Shown: in pieces, positions 63,052 to 64,000 of the stretch
Layout: each line of letters starts with the position of its first letter
Position numbering within the stretch: the stretch's first letter is position 1
From: Gammaproteobacteria bacterium
Lineage (GTDB): Bacteria; Pseudomonadota; Gammaproteobacteria; Chromatiales; Chromatiaceae
Direction: 5' to 3'
NCBI GenBank assembly: GCA_020445255.1
Contig: JAGRGY010000026.1
Coordinates: forward strand, 1,100-65,099
Length of the DNA: 64,000 bases
The notes under the pieces: model-generated
The model's database searches: none
What the model was told of the DNA's origin: nothing
The model's input: the letters and a program-made list of their open reading frames with translations, nothing else
Translations under genes and position numbers: made by a program

Positions 63052-63933
63052 TCAGTGGCGTTCGCGGCGCGCGAACATCAGGCTGGTGATCTGTTCCGAT
63101 ACGATGCCGATCAGGAACGTCAGCAGCGATGTCATGTACAGCAGCGCGCTCATGTTGGTGAAGCGGCCGCCGGTGGCGTAGGTGTAGCCGTACAGGCTCG
63201 TGGCCGAGAGGAACAGCAGCGCGCTGATCGGCAGGAACAGCTTCAGCGGCGAGTAGAGTGCGCCGATCTTGAAGATGATCACCATGAAGCGAGCACCCTC
63301 ACGCCAGATCTTCAGGTGGCTGCGGCCCTCACGCTGGCGCACGTCGATCGGCTCGTAGGCGACCGTGTAACCGGAGCGGAAGAACGCCATCGTCGACGTG
63401 GTCGGGTACGAGAATCCGTTTGGCAGCAGGTGCAGGAATTCGCGAAAGCGGGCCGCATTGACCACCCGAAAGCCGCTCGTCAGGTCGGGGATCCGCTGAC
63501 CTGTCATCCAGCTGGCCAGGCGGTTGAAGACGAAGTTGCCGATGCGTCGGAAGGTGCTGGCCTGATCCCTGCCACTGCGCGCACCCACCACCATGTCGAG
63601 GTCGGCCGAAAGAAATCTGCGCCACAGGCGCTGCAGGTCGCTCACCAGGTGCTGCCCGTCGGCATCCAGCATCGCGAGCACGCGGCCACGCGCGGCACGC
63701 GTGCCACGCTTGATCGCGGCGCCATTGCCCATACGGTACGGATTGCTGACGACCCGGCAGCCGTGCTCGGTGCAGATCGCCTTTGTGTCGTCGCTCGAAC
63801 CGTCGTCGACGACGATAATCTCGGCATCCGGAAACGCGGCCAACAGCTCGGGTACCAGCGACTTCAGGCTGGCTGCCTCGTTCAACGCGGGGAGGATGAT
63901 GCTGAGTTCCGGTGTGGTGTCGTCAGTGTGCAT
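63052..63933 (-). CDS. Glycosyltransferase family 2, dolichyl-phosphate-mannose-synthase-like, with C-terminal helices
   Basis: 293 residues. GT-A fold with LSIILPALNEAASLKSLVPE, EIIVVDDGSSDDT and MLDADGQH (DXD), IPDLTSGFRVVNA, and two or three membrane helices at the end (LFLPISALLFLSATSLYGYT). It probably moves a sugar from a nucleotide to a polyprenyl phosphate. Its ATG overlaps the stop of an open frame coming from the window edge. Confidence 0.9.
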   Translation of the reverse strand: MHTDDTTPELSIILPALNEAASLKSLVPELLAAFPDAEIIVVDDGSSDDTKAICTEHGCRVVSNPYRMGNGAAIKRGTRAARGRVLAMLDADGQHLVSDLQRLWRRFLSADLDMVVGARSGRDQASTFRRIGNFVFNRLASWMTGQRIPDLTSGFRVVNAARFREFLHLLPNGFSYPTTSTMAFFRSGYTVAYEPIDVRQREGRSHLKIWREGARFMVIIFKIGALYSPLKLFLPISALLFLSATSLYGYTYATGGRFTNMSALLYMTSLLTFLIGIVSEQITSLMFARRERH

Positions 63934-64000
63934 GTCCTGCCTGCTGAATTTGCTGGTCGACTGCGGCGCGAAGGGTCGCGAGCTGCCGTTGCTGGTCGGC
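63923..64000 (-). CDS. Possible C-terminal end of a gene entering from the right edge
   Basis: The minus strand is open from the edge for 25 codons (Gln/Ala-rich, ADQQRQLATLRAAVDQQIQQ) to a TGA at 63923-63925, which overlaps the GT2 start by 11 bases. The overlap and coiled-coil-like composition suggest the tail of an upstream gene in the same operon. Too short for identification. Confidence 0.4.
   Translation of the reverse strand, partial: ADQQRQLATLRAAVDQQIQQAGHAH

Noticed and set aside
1-64000. CRISPR arrays, rRNA genes, intact tRNA genes or a replication origin
   Set aside because: No regularly spaced repeat-spacer array, rRNA segment, complete tRNA cloverleaf or DnaA-box cluster was seen by reading.

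Overview
The window reads as a high-GC gammaproteobacterial chromosome segment. Typical gammaproteobacterial markers are HrpA, YchJ, PsiE, ScsD-like thioredoxin, a three-gene pntAA-pntAB-pntB set and an MSHA-type pilus machine. Several sulfur-linked genes (a PAPS-forming enzyme and two sulfotransferases) would fit a Chromatiales-like relative, but I cannot name a genus. It has three zones: an accessory left edge, a large exopolysaccharide (EPS)/exosortase locus, and ordinary chromosome to the right.

Left edge (1-5.8 kb). A tyrosine integrase runs off the left end. Beside it is a cluster of GGTACC-core repeats, then the 3' half of a tRNA-Pro(GGG), which looks like the attachment site of an integrated element lying mostly outside the window. 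To its right are a VPLPA-CTERM secreted protein behind a sigma-54-like promoter, an IS3-family element with a nonsense-broken orfB that abuts a stump of a second IS3 element, and a DUF1302 outer-membrane barrel.

EPS/exosortase locus (6-31 kb). It opens with rfaH and an IS5-type transposase stump, followed by flippase, polymerase/ligase-like protein, glycosyltransferase and a secreted fucosidase-like protein. A minus-strand block carries a WecG/TagA/CpsF glycosyltransferase and two sulfotransferases. Next come a decayed second rfaH, an exact 12-base ops element (15098-15109), an EPS-type MarR regulator, and the export/chain-length set (Wza-like, beta-barrel, Wzz-like, tyrosine kinase). Then follow a membrane sugar-phosphate transferase, exosortase XrtD, gmd and fcl (GDP-L-fucose), a WecA-like transferase, the PrsT-type TPR lipoprotein and a second VPLPA-CTERM protein. 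Together these would make and export a fucose-containing, possibly sulfated polysaccharide, with RfaH carrying transcription through the long operon from ops, while XrtD processes VPLPA-tagged proteins secreted into the same matrix. An APS kinase at 32.3 kb, whose ATP-sulfurylase-like half has lost its usual motifs, could supply PAPS.

Right half (31-64 kb). This holds a TlpA-like thioredoxin, APS kinase, transhydrogenase, a GGDEF-EAL protein, Sel1 protein, hrpA, a small ribbon-helix-helix regulator facing a tiny membrane ORF, housekeeping genes, a compact msh assembly cluster (mshI to mshG) without any pilin gene, a YheT-like hydrolase coupled to an ABC exporter, an M23 peptidase, TolC and a glycosyltransferase. 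The c-di-GMP-type MshE and the GGDEF-EAL protein suggest a surface-attachment theme shared with the EPS locus.
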